From CAYLRU01 sp964386565 (GTDB lineage: Bacteria > Desulfobacterota > Desulfobacteria > Desulfobacterales > UBA5616), in the NCBI GenBank assembly GCA_964386565.1, contig CAYLRU010000002.1, positions 96,742 to 160,741 on the forward strand: a DNA stretch of 64,000 nt. Direction: 5' to 3'. Position numbers and translations under genes: made by a program. Shown here piece by piece: positions 27,897 through 36,047 of the stretch; position 1 is the first letter of the stretch; every line of letters begins with the position of its first letter. Below the pieces are notes generated by a model, which had not been told where the DNA came from, did not search any database, and saw nothing but the letters and a program-made list of their open reading frames with translations.

Positions 27897-28811
27897 TTAA
27901 TCATCTGTCAAGCTGTCAGTCGAACTCCTCGAGCCCGGCCTTACCTGCTCCAGGATCGCTGCCAGATGAAACACCACCCAGGCGCCGCATAAGTCGCAGT
28001 CAACATCATTACCGTAACAGCAAAACGGATGTACAAAAGTGTCCTTCTCAAGATAAATCGGCAGCACCATGGCCTTTGAGGGACAGTTGCGCGTGACTGA
28101 TGTTGCGTTTTCGAAAAGCATCAATTCCAGGCTTCGTGTGCTGTTTCGGATAAAACCCGGAAATTTATTCTTCAGCCTCAACACTTCGTAAACCGCACTA
28201 TCACGTTGTTTAAGGTTTTGCCATCCAAGACCCGATACATCATTCCTGCCTGGTGTATAGAAGGAAAACGTCATGGTTTCCACACGTGTCTCGCGCAGCA
28301 GTAAAACGGTTTCCTCAAGCGCTTCTTCATTTTTTTTATTGACAACGCACTGGCAGGTGACCTTCGGACCGAAATCGGCCGGCACCCGTGACAGGGTTTT
28401 CATGACCCTGTCAAAACACCCCTTGCCCCGCACCGCGTCATTCAGATCCGGCGGCCCGTCGATGGATACGACATATATATCGCACGGCAAATCGATAAGG
28501 TCCAGTGTTCCGTTGGTCGTGATCGTATTCCGATTGAAAAGTTTTACACCTTCCTCAAGCACATCCGGCCTTAAAAGGGGCTCACCGCCCATCCAGAGCA
28601 TCGTGTCAATTGAATGCCTTTTCTGCAGCTCCGACAATTTTGCCAACATGGTGGGAGCGTCCATTTCATCACCTGCCCGGTTCGGATTTCCCTCTCGATA
28701 AACAAAACAATGCCGGCACCGCAGGGTGCACCGATTTGTAATATTGACCACGGCGGCAGGATAATGTTCCGGAGATTTCTTTATTTCGGCAATTTTATCA
28801 TGATTCTCCAT
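27897..28811 (-). CDS. Radical SAM protein
   Basis: 304 residues. The cluster motif is CTLRCRHC near residue 27, with WMGGEPLL as the GGE motif and VSIDGPPD and TNGTLDL as further radical SAM strands. A cysteine group near the end (CCYG, CDLCGAW) suggests an auxiliary cluster of the SPASM/twitch kind, so it may modify a peptide or small molecule. No precursor peptide is evident nearby. The ATG at 28811 has GAGGGTGG upstream; the ATG at 28823 is too close to that site. Substrate unknown. Confidence 0.8.
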   Translation of the reverse strand: MENHDKIAEIKKSPEHYPAAVVNITNRCTLRCRHCFVYREGNPNRAGDEMDAPTMLAKLSELQKRHSIDTMLWMGGEPLLRPDVLEEGVKLFNRNTITTNGTLDLIDLPCDIYVVSIDGPPDLNDAVRGKGCFDRVMKTLSRVPADFGPKVTCQCVVNKKNEEALEETVLLLRETRVETMTFSFYTPGRNDVSGLGWQNLKQRDSAVYEVLRLKNKFPGFIRNSTRSLELMLFENATSVTRNCPSKAMVLPIYLEKDTFVHPFCCYGNDVDCDLCGAWVVFHLAAILEQVRPGSRSSTDSLTDD

Positions 28812-28865
28812 TATTACATCCACCCTCTGAATATTTATTCCGCTCTTTTGGGGCTAATCCGCAGA

Positions 28866-29675
28866 TTACTTTATAGAGATTGAAGCCCCGACGGCAGTTG
28901 AATACTCGGCAAGCCGTGGAATGACATATTTTATACCGGAGAATCCGGCCATGTCATCAAATATCCGCTTAGCCGGACGGAGGGTAGCCAGTCTTCCGGT
29001 TAAAATAATGACACGGTTGTTCGTTGCCCTTGCCGCTCCGCCGGCAATGATGCCGATGGTCTGATAAACAAGAAATATGATTGCCAGCGCCATGTCGTAT
29101 TCGGTTGCATCGTCGGAACATTTCCCAAAGTTAGATGCGGTTATGGTATCGGGCAGTCCGATAATTTCTGATGTTGCAATATCACCCACACTGAGATCCA
29201 CTTTATTCAACCTGCCTTTTTCAGCCTTTTTGATCAGCAGGGAAATATCCGTAATTCCCAGTATATATTTCGAAAGACCGACGAGTGTTCCGCCCCCGAT
29301 CCCGGAACCGCCCCAGTGCTTAATCCTATTCGCATCAACCTCAACCATTGCCGTGCCGGTCCCCATGCTGACGACAACGGCCTTGGGAATTTTCGAAAGG
29401 AAAGCGCCCCCGCGGCCGATGGCTTCAAACTCATTTATATAGACAACCGGCAGGCCAAGCAGGCTATCCCCGATAACCTCAGCCCCTATTCCCGTCAAAG
29501 CAATGCGTTCAACATCACTGGGTTTGTGTTTTTTCTCGGACAGGAATTTTCCCAGGGCACCTGCAGCAGAAGCGATGGGGTCATCCGCTTTTACCGTAAT
29601 TGGATGAATGATTCTTTCCCCGTCGATCCCGACGAGGTAAGTTGTTGTTCTTCCGATATTGATACCGATGATCAA
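28866..29675 (-). CDS. coaW: Type II pantothenate kinase
   Basis: Phosphorylates pantothenate at the first step of CoA synthesis. The 269 residues match the Fumble/PanK-II fold: INIGRTTTYLVGID phosphate loop, VSMGTGTAM, GGSGIGGGTLVGLSKYILGI and the ITASNFGK signature shared with the Staphylococcus enzyme. The start is a TTG at 29675, with AGGAGA eight bases upstream; the longer ORF from 29705 would translate the ribosome site itself. A BadF-type dehydratase activator was considered, but the required CxxC is absent. CoA-transferase genes lie upstream on the same strand. Confidence 0.8.
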   Translation of the reverse strand: MIIGINIGRTTTYLVGIDGERIIHPITVKADDPIASAAGALGKFLSEKKHKPSDVERIALTGIGAEVIGDSLLGLPVVYINEFEAIGRGGAFLSKIPKAVVVSMGTGTAMVEVDANRIKHWGGSGIGGGTLVGLSKYILGITDISLLIKKAEKGRLNKVDLSVGDIATSEIIGLPDTITASNFGKCSDDATEYDMALAIIFLVYQTIGIIAGGAARATNNRVIILTGRLATLRPAKRIFDDMAGFSGIKYVIPRLAEYSTAVGASISIK

Positions 29676-29763
29676 AATATTTCTCCTTTTAAATTCCACT
29701 ATCAAATAAATCGGGAAAATCTAAAGGAACGGCTGTAAAAACCGACCGTATGCCATTTGGTAT

Positions 29764-29886
29764 CCATCCGGAAATGGTGGCTTTTGGTTCAGAGCAAGGC
29801 CTGAGCGATTTTGAAACCGCAGGAACAGTACGCTGTTTTGAGGATTTCAAAAAAGCGAAAACGCATCTCCGGACCAAAAGGGATGG
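29764..29886 (-). repeat. MITE-like palindromic repeat, copy 2 (inverted)
   Basis: Opposite orientation to the other three copies. On the minus strand it reads CCATCCCTTTTGGTCCGGAG, through the shared TTTTGAAATCCTCAAAACAG core, to TTTCCGGATGG. It lies between the CoA-transferase beta gene and coaW. Confidence 0.8.
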
Positions 29887-29906
29887 GCAATAGGCAGAAG
29901 TGGGAG

Positions 29907-30713
29907 TTAATACGTTATCCACTCCCCTTTCCCGATGGACTGGCCCATGGGGTCAAGTTCGACCCTTAATATATCGAGTTCTTCATCCGTGGGCGGTTCC
30001 ATCCGGCCCACCGTCTCCGGCATCACCGGTTCGAAATCCATTTCCGCAAGGACATCTTCCACCGTCAGCCACGGCGCCACAGCCAGAAGTTTCATCCGTC
30101 GGCTCCTATCGTCATAACCGAACACGGCCTGTCCGGTAACGACCTGATAAGGCCCGGTTCCCCCGGGCATACCCGCCTTTTTTCTGGCATCAACAGAACC
30201 ATCGAGGTATCCCGGCGAGGACACAAAATCTGCTTTTTTTACAAATTTTCTCTTCTGCTGATCGGTCATTATAATCGTTTTCCAGCACAACGCGGCAATT
30301 TCAGTGGCGCCGCCCGGACCTCCGAACCGGCGTCCGGGCTGGTAGTAATCTCCTCCGAGATACCCGGAATTAAAATTTCCATATTGGTCGATCTGGATCC
30401 CCCCCAGTATGCCGTAATCAAAATACCCGCACCCGGCAATCCAGTTCACCATATTCATATTGGTCCACATCACGGCATGGCGGTCGCTTTTTGAACTGAT
30501 CAACGTCATGAAAGGATCCAGCGGAAGAACCGGCTTCGGTCCGATGGTCCCGTTTTCCAGCGCATAGGTCAAATCCGGCGCCTGGCGTTTCATCGCCAAA
30601 AGGGTGCTTAACAGGGGGGGACCACCGGCGGTCACGTAGTAAATCTTTTTCTCATCGATCATTCTGGCCACGGTGCAGATTTGATGCTCGGCCTCGGTAA
30701 AAGTGACGCTCAT
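29907..30713 (-). CDS. CoA transferase subunit beta (glutaconate CoA-transferase type)
   Basis: 268 residues of the class I CoA transferase beta family. Glu53 in YALENGTIG corresponds to the glutamate that carries the CoA thioester in glutaconate CoA-transferase. The GGxGGATEIA-like loop (RFGGPGGATEIAAL) also fits. Its ATG overlaps the alpha-subunit stop by four bases, so the two are made together. Substrate could be glutaconate, an oxoacid or another dicarboxylate; sequence alone does not decide. Confidence 0.85.
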   Translation of the reverse strand: MSVTFTEAEHQICTVARMIDEKKIYYVTAGGPPLLSTLLAMKRQAPDLTYALENGTIGPKPVLPLDPFMTLISSKSDRHAVMWTNMNMVNWIAGCGYFDYGILGGIQIDQYGNFNSGYLGGDYYQPGRRFGGPGGATEIAALCWKTIIMTDQQKRKFVKKADFVSSPGYLDGSVDARKKAGMPGGTGPYQVVTGQAVFGYDDRSRRMKLLAVAPWLTVEDVLAEMDFEPVMPETVGRMEPPTDEELDILRVELDPMGQSIGKGEWITY

Positions 30714-31681
30714 GGCTGATACCCCTCCTTTATGGTTTCCTTTTTTTTCAATTCCATCAATCGCTCCCGCCCTATCCGGTTATCCAGAAAGTCCTGGTGA
30801 GATGACACGCTGTATACATATTTTTCCAGGTATTCCCCCATGGTTTCAGCTTCCGCCGCCATGTAAAGCTCCAGGATGTGGTCTGAATCAGATGCATAGT
30901 ATCCGGGTACCGTTCCCGGGTATGAACCGAAAGGCGACTCAACCACGGCATCGACACAAAAATAAGGGATCGTCGTTCTGCCGGGATCTTGCTTCATTTC
31001 ACCGGGTTCAACGATTTCCTCTGTTGAAATGATCAGTTTTTTGGCGGACATGGCGGTTTCCTGGGGAGCCGTGCTGGCTCCGAAAATTCGGGCATTCCCG
31101 TAAACGTCGCACTGGTGCACATGGACAATGGCTACATCCGGGTTGATGGCCGGCACAATGCATAACGCCTGGCCCGTGTAAGGGTCCCGAACCAGTTTTG
31201 CCCCTGAATATTCGAACGTTCCGGTTCCGCCCATAAATTTCACCGGTAAAAACGGCACACCCATGGCGCCCGCCAGGTGGCGCGTGGTCATGGCAAAATT
31301 GGTCCATTCCGTGGTCCTTACCCGACCCTCTTCGATGGCACGGTAAAGGGTTCTGCCCAGTCCCTGGTACCCGACATCGATCCGGCTGACGCACCCCCCG
31401 GCCACCAGCAGGGTGGCGGCCATCCATGTAAACTTGGCCCCAACCCAAAGGTCTTTTATTCCCTGCCTGACGATTTCCCGGAACATGGAACTCGGCCCTC
31501 TCTGAAACATGGTACAATCGTAGCTGATGTAATCACCGTCCAGAACAAATGTTTTAACGGCCTCCTGCTCGCTCATGACCTTGTTCACCAATCCCTTGGG
31601 TTTGTGCAGGCGCACATATTCTCTGAAACCATCGGGATCAGGCATCCGGAACTCCCCCTTGCCAGAAGCCAGTATCTCCAT
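30710..31681 (-). CDS. CoA transferase subunit alpha (glutaconate CoA-transferase type)
   Basis: 323 residues of the class I CoA transferase alpha family, partner of the subunit at 29907. The CoA-binding region with GGCVSRIDVGYQGLGR, and PDVAIVHVHQCDVYGNARI, matches glutaconate-type alpha subunits. GAAAGGA lies seven bases before the ATG. Together the pair would move CoA between acyl-CoA and a free acid in the cytoplasm, likely in amino acid or aromatic acid breakdown. Confidence 0.85.
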   Translation of the reverse strand: MEILASGKGEFRMPDPDGFREYVRLHKPKGLVNKVMSEQEAVKTFVLDGDYISYDCTMFQRGPSSMFREIVRQGIKDLWVGAKFTWMAATLLVAGGCVSRIDVGYQGLGRTLYRAIEEGRVRTTEWTNFAMTTRHLAGAMGVPFLPVKFMGGTGTFEYSGAKLVRDPYTGQALCIVPAINPDVAIVHVHQCDVYGNARIFGASTAPQETAMSAKKLIISTEEIVEPGEMKQDPGRTTIPYFCVDAVVESPFGSYPGTVPGYYASDSDHILELYMAAEAETMGEYLEKYVYSVSSHQDFLDNRIGRERLMELKKKETIKEGYQP

Positions 31682-32192
31682 TGCATTTCCTTTCTATTTT
31701 TATCGATTATGGCTGAAATTGCAGGAATTATGTAAGTGCTACGTTAAAAATCGGTGTCATAGAGATTGCATATATAGAAAATTTACATGAAAATGCGAGT
31801 AAGTGTCCATCCTTAATACTGGGACAGCACTTGGATAAATTTAATTTAAAAATCACACATATTCAAGAGAAAACATGCCCCGTTAAAATGGATCATACCG
31901 GACAAACCATCGAAAACCCGGGGGCCAGACTCAGGCCTTTGCATTATCAACCAATTAATATCAATATATTAACCTGTTTTTATTGACTAATCTTCTGTTT
32001 TCTGTTTATATGGATTTCAAAAATATCGTTACCCGGCAACCACCCCTTTAACAGGTTCTGATAACCTTCGCCACCAAGTAACAAAGGCCCTTTTTATGCT
32101 TTTTGAATTATGACCCCCAACCTGGGTAAAACCAAATCTTACGGTTGCTTTTATGCCCTTTTCCCGTGATACAAACACAAGAGGAAATCAAA
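31682..32192. other. Divergent intergenic region
   Basis: 511 bases between the CoA-transferase alpha gene and the phosphoesterase gene. Apart from one promoter-like pair at 31983-32012 I see no gene, repeat or terminator. Confidence 0.45.
31983..32012 (+). promoter_or_regulatory. Candidate promoter for the phosphoesterase gene
   Basis: TTGACT (31983-31988), an 18-base spacer and TATATG (32007-32012), about 180 bases before the phosphoesterase start. Moderate match only. Confidence 0.3.
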
Positions 32193-33206
32193 ATGAAAAA
32201 CGGTAAGCTCACCTTTCAGTATATTTATGTCTTTTTGTTTTTCTTTTCTTTTTCATATGCCATATTTGCACAGGAAATGGTATTTCAACCGCCGGAAGCA
32301 TCCATTCCTGTTACGCATCTGCAATTTCTAAATGATCCGGATAACTTTCAGTTTGCCGTCATCGCCGACCGGAACGGCGGGGAAAGGCCGGGAATATTTG
32401 AGCCGGCCATGGCTCAACTCAACCTCCTGCGTCCCGAATTCGTGATCAATGTGGGCGACAGCATTGCCGGTTATGTGGATGACAGGAATAAAATCGAGGA
32501 ACAGTGGAATGAATTCGACAGCATAATCAACCAGCTCGAAATGCCCTTTTTCCGTATCGTCGGAAATCACGACATCAACTATCCGGTTACCCAGGATATC
32601 TGGCACAAACGCTATGGAATGGAATACTTCCACTTTGTTTATAAGAATGTGCTCTTCTTATGCCTTAGTACGGACGACCCGCCCATTTCTCCCACCGAAG
32701 AGATGATCAGGAAATATACATACTACCAAAAAGCCATTAAGGAAGAAGTCGAACCGGAAAAGAAAAAGCAGTTGATTGAAGAATATGTGGCGTTTGAATA
32801 CGAATCCCTGCCGACAAAAATCAGCTCCTATCAAATCAACTATTTTAAAAAGGTTCTTTCAAAACACCTCGATGTGCGGTGGACCTTTGTTTTTCTGCAC
32901 AAGCCGGCCTGGGAAATCACCTCGGGCGTTCCGAACGGTTTTGAAAAAATTGAAGCCCTGCTTGCCGACCGACCGTATACGGTAATCGCCGGTCACGAAC
33001 ACAGCTACCGTTATCTGGAAAAAAACGGGCGGGATTATATTCGCGTCTCAACCGTCGGGGGCGGCTATCCCATGCTGGACAGGGAAAACACCTTTGATCA
33101 CATTATGTGGGTTTCCATGACGGATGAAGGGCCGGTCATGTGCAACATTCTGATCAGCGGCATACTGGGAAAGAACGGCAAAAAAGATCCCCGGCTTCCG
33201 GAATAA
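32193..33206 (+). CDS. Exported calcineurin-like metallophosphoesterase
   Basis: 337 residues. A signal peptide (MKNGKLTF, hydrophobic core, cleavage near FAQE) directs it across the inner membrane. The two-metal phosphoesterase motifs are present: VGDS, VGNHD, FLHKPAW and AGHEHSYRY. Substrate unknown; family members act on nucleotides, phospholipids or phosphoproteins. AGAGGA supports the ATG at 32193 and makes the upstream ORF extension unlikely. The M20 gene follows on the same strand after 123 bases. Confidence 0.85.
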   Translation: MKNGKLTFQYIYVFLFFFSFSYAIFAQEMVFQPPEASIPVTHLQFLNDPDNFQFAVIADRNGGERPGIFEPAMAQLNLLRPEFVINVGDSIAGYVDDRNKIEEQWNEFDSIINQLEMPFFRIVGNHDINYPVTQDIWHKRYGMEYFHFVYKNVLFLCLSTDDPPISPTEEMIRKYTYYQKAIKEEVEPEKKKQLIEEYVAFEYESLPTKISSYQINYFKKVLSKHLDVRWTFVFLHKPAWEITSGVPNGFEKIEALLADRPYTVIAGHEHSYRYLEKNGRDYIRVSTVGGGYPMLDRENTFDHIMWVSMTDEGPVMCNILISGILGKNGKKDPRLPE

Positions 33207-33329
33207 AAATCCGGAATTTGAATTCTTTTATAATTTAGGGCGGAACCAACTGCTTCTGTCCTTTTCAGGGAATCGTGTTTTCCAGGAAACAAATACAGGA
33301 ATTCGACATTTAAACAAAAGGAAAAAAAC

Positions 33330-34592
33330 ATGAGCCACCAGGAACTGTTTTCAAGAATTGACCGAAATATGGATTACGTGATCGATATTTTAAAAAAAAT
33401 CATCGCTGTTGATACGTCCGTACCCCCGGGGAAAAATTACGACAAATTCATCACCGTGGTGGAGCCTGAATTCAACAAACTCGGTTTCTCCACCGAACGG
33501 GTCATTGTTCCGGAAGATAAGGTCCGCCAAATGCCCTGGAATCTCGTCGGCGAGAGAACAAACCTGGTGGCGACCCTCGACAATGGCAAACCGCCGGTTA
33601 CGGCATATGCCCACATGGACGTCGTCCCCATTGATGAATCCTGGACCCACGATCCTTTTGGCAGCGAAATCGTTGACGGGAAGCTTTATGGGCGTGGTGC
33701 AGTGGATATGAAAGGCGCCGCCGCCTGTTTTTTAGGTGCGGTCAAAGCCCTCCATGATATGGGGATGGAGCCCGGCTATTCCATCGGCTGCTGCCTGTGC
33801 ACCGATGAGGAACTCGGTGTATACCCGGGGGCACGATACCTGGCGGAGCAGGGATATTTTTCCCCCCACTTGATGTGGCTGGAGATCGGGTCTCTTGAGC
33901 CTATCGTACTTACGGGTTTGGCAGGCGCTGTTCGATTTGATGTCAGGACCTTTGGCAGCAGCTGCCATTCCGGCCTCAACTATCTCGGGGTGAATGCCAT
34001 TGAAGAATTCATCCCGGTTTTAAACGAACTGGTCCTGCTGAAAAAGGAGGTGGAACAAAGGCTATCGAAGATCCCCGCCCTGCCGATTCCCGGATGTCCA
34101 TACGAAAAGATGACGCCCATGTTCAATCTCAATCTGATCCACGGCGGCACCAAGGAAAACATCGTTCCCAGTGAATGCGTACTGACCATCAACCGGAGGT
34201 ATACCCCGGATGAAAGATATGAAGACGTGGTATCAGAACTGGAGAACACCATAGAAAGGGCAAAGCAAAAAACCCGGCTGATCGATATCAAGCTCAACAC
34301 GGTTCATTGCTATCCCCCTGTTGAGATAGATCCGAACAGCTTTGCCGTAAAAAAAAAGATGCAGGCCGCAAAGGCCGTATACGGCTATGAAGCGTTTATT
34401 TTCGGCGGGATGAGTGGTTCCAGCGATATGGGATTTGTGATCAATGCGTTAACGCCCCAGGCCGTGGATATCGCCTGCTTCGGTGCCGGCAGCAGAGACT
34501 CCAACCTGACCGCCCATTCCGCCGATGAATTTGTTTATCTGGACGACTTGGCGGCGTTGACCAAGGAACTGGCGTATTACCTTGCGTTTTAA
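33330..34592 (+). CDS. M20-family metallohydrolase (ArgE/DapE type)
   Basis: 420 residues. The zinc ligands and catalytic residues are in place: AHMDVVP, GRGAVDMKG, CTDEELG and a late GSSDMGF, with a dimerisation domain in between. Family members remove acyl groups from N-acyl amino acids or cleave dipeptides; which applies is not clear, and DapE activity should not be assumed because the gene is far from lysine genes. AAAAGGA precedes the ATG. The serine hydrolase gene begins 20 bases after its stop. Confidence 0.85.
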   Translation: MSHQELFSRIDRNMDYVIDILKKIIAVDTSVPPGKNYDKFITVVEPEFNKLGFSTERVIVPEDKVRQMPWNLVGERTNLVATLDNGKPPVTAYAHMDVVPIDESWTHDPFGSEIVDGKLYGRGAVDMKGAAACFLGAVKALHDMGMEPGYSIGCCLCTDEELGVYPGARYLAEQGYFSPHLMWLEIGSLEPIVLTGLAGAVRFDVRTFGSSCHSGLNYLGVNAIEEFIPVLNELVLLKKEVEQRLSKIPALPIPGCPYEKMTPMFNLNLIHGGTKENIVPSECVLTINRRYTPDERYEDVVSELENTIERAKQKTRLIDIKLNTVHCYPPVEIDPNSFAVKKKMQAAKAVYGYEAFIFGGMSGSSDMGFVINALTPQAVDIACFGAGSRDSNLTAHSADEFVYLDDLAALTKELAYYLAF

Positions 34593-34611
34593 TCCACAGG
34601 GGATTTTGAAT

Positions 34612-36015
34612 ATGAAAAAAAATATTAAAATCACTGTTCTCATCCTGGCGGCCATCATTGCCGGGCTGTTGATCACCGGGTATGCGATCATTTCTCCCAT
34701 TGCTGCTGTGGGTACCGGTTATTATGCAAAAATGCTCTGCTCATCCGCGTATGTCTCCGGCCGGGCATATGCCGACATCATGGCCGAAGACCTTGAGATG
34801 GCCGATGACGCCAATATTGCCGTACGGCTCGATGAAAAGCACAAAACCGCGGAAGCATCATTTTTAGGGTTGTTCTCCACCAGAGCCGTGTTTCGCCCGG
34901 GACTGGGATGTACCTTGTGCGTTGAGGACGTCGAAGAGATCGAACTTCGCCAGCAGGCATTGGGCGTATCCGGATTGACCGTAAAGATGTCTCCCGCCAT
35001 ATGGCCCGAAGGCGACATGGTGTCGGACAAGTCCTCTCTGAAAGTCGACATGGGAAAAATGGAAAAGGCCCTGGACCGGGCTTTTGAAGAAACGCCAGAA
35101 GGCCCCAGACGCACCCGGGCCGTCGTGGTCGTCTATAACGGCCGTATCGTTGCCGAACGATACGCACCCGGCATTTCAAAAGATACGCCTTTGATCGGCT
35201 GGTCCATGACCAAGAGCGTCACCAACGCCCTTGTGGGTATCCTTGTCAAGCAGAACAAGCTGAGCCTGACGGATGATGCATTGATGCCCCAATGGAAAAT
35301 GGAAGATGATCCCCGCAAAGCCATTACCCTGGATCAACTGATGCGCATGTCCAGCGGCCTCTCCTTTATTGAGGAGTATGAGGAAAATATCACCTCGGAT
35401 GTCAATACCATGCTGTTCACCCGGAAAAGCACCGCCGATTATGCGGCGAACAAACCATTGGAAGCCGATCCCGGATTAAAATGGTATTACTCAAGCGGCA
35501 CCACGAATATCATTGCCCGCATTGCACGGGATGCCAGTGGTTTGAGCCAGACGGAATGGTTTAGGTTCCCCCGAATGGAGCTCTTTGATAAAATCGGAAT
35601 GAAAAGCGCAATCATCGAACCTGATCCGTCAGGCAACTTTGTCGGATCTTCTTACATGTATGCCACCGCACGGGACTGGGCGCGCTTCGGACTTTTATAC
35701 CTGAACGACGGCGTGTGGATGGAGGAGCGTATCCTGCCCGAGGGCTGGGTGAAATACAGCACCACCCCGACACCTCATGTGACCCGGGGCCGGGCTTACG
35801 GTGCCCAGTTCTGGTTGAATACGGGCAACCCCGACCCCTGGCTGCCGTTCATGCCGGAAGACACGTTCATGGCGCTGGGTCATGAGGGCCAGGCGGTTTT
35901 GGTGACGCCCTCGCGCAATACTGTCATCGTGCGTATGGGGCTGGCCCGGGGTCCTTCCTTCCAGACGTTTCTTGCTTTTGCTGCAGACGTACTCAATGCC
36001 CTGCCGGGAAAGTAA
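34612..36015 (+). CDS. Membrane-anchored serine hydrolase (class C beta-lactamase fold)
   Basis: 467 residues. One N-terminal helix (KITVLILAAIIAGLLITGY) acts as signal or anchor, followed by a ~110-residue domain with a CTLC pair and the beta-lactamase/DD-peptidase-like domain. The catalytic SxxK is SMTK in WSMTKSVTNALVG; the YxN equivalent is likely YYSSGTTN and a late HxG is GHEGQ. Family members include esterases, peptidases and nylon-oligomer hydrolases, so resistance should not be inferred. AGGGGA supports the start. Probably one operon with the M20 gene. Confidence 0.85.
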   Translation: MKKNIKITVLILAAIIAGLLITGYAIISPIAAVGTGYYAKMLCSSAYVSGRAYADIMAEDLEMADDANIAVRLDEKHKTAEASFLGLFSTRAVFRPGLGCTLCVEDVEEIELRQQALGVSGLTVKMSPAIWPEGDMVSDKSSLKVDMGKMEKALDRAFEETPEGPRRTRAVVVVYNGRIVAERYAPGISKDTPLIGWSMTKSVTNALVGILVKQNKLSLTDDALMPQWKMEDDPRKAITLDQLMRMSSGLSFIEEYEENITSDVNTMLFTRKSTADYAANKPLEADPGLKWYYSSGTTNIIARIARDASGLSQTEWFRFPRMELFDKIGMKSAIIEPDPSGNFVGSSYMYATARDWARFGLLYLNDGVWMEERILPEGWVKYSTTPTPHVTRGRAYGAQFWLNTGNPDPWLPFMPEDTFMALGHEGQAVLVTPSRNTVIVRMGLARGPSFQTFLAFAADVLNALPGK

Positions 36016-36047
36016 TTGTTTTCCCTCAATCCTGGCGGTTCAACATT

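Noticed and set aside
34612..36015. The serine hydrolase as an antibiotic-resistance beta-lactamase
   Set aside because: Only the general SxxK fold is visible; most such anchored proteins are esterases or peptidases and the neighbours are metabolic.
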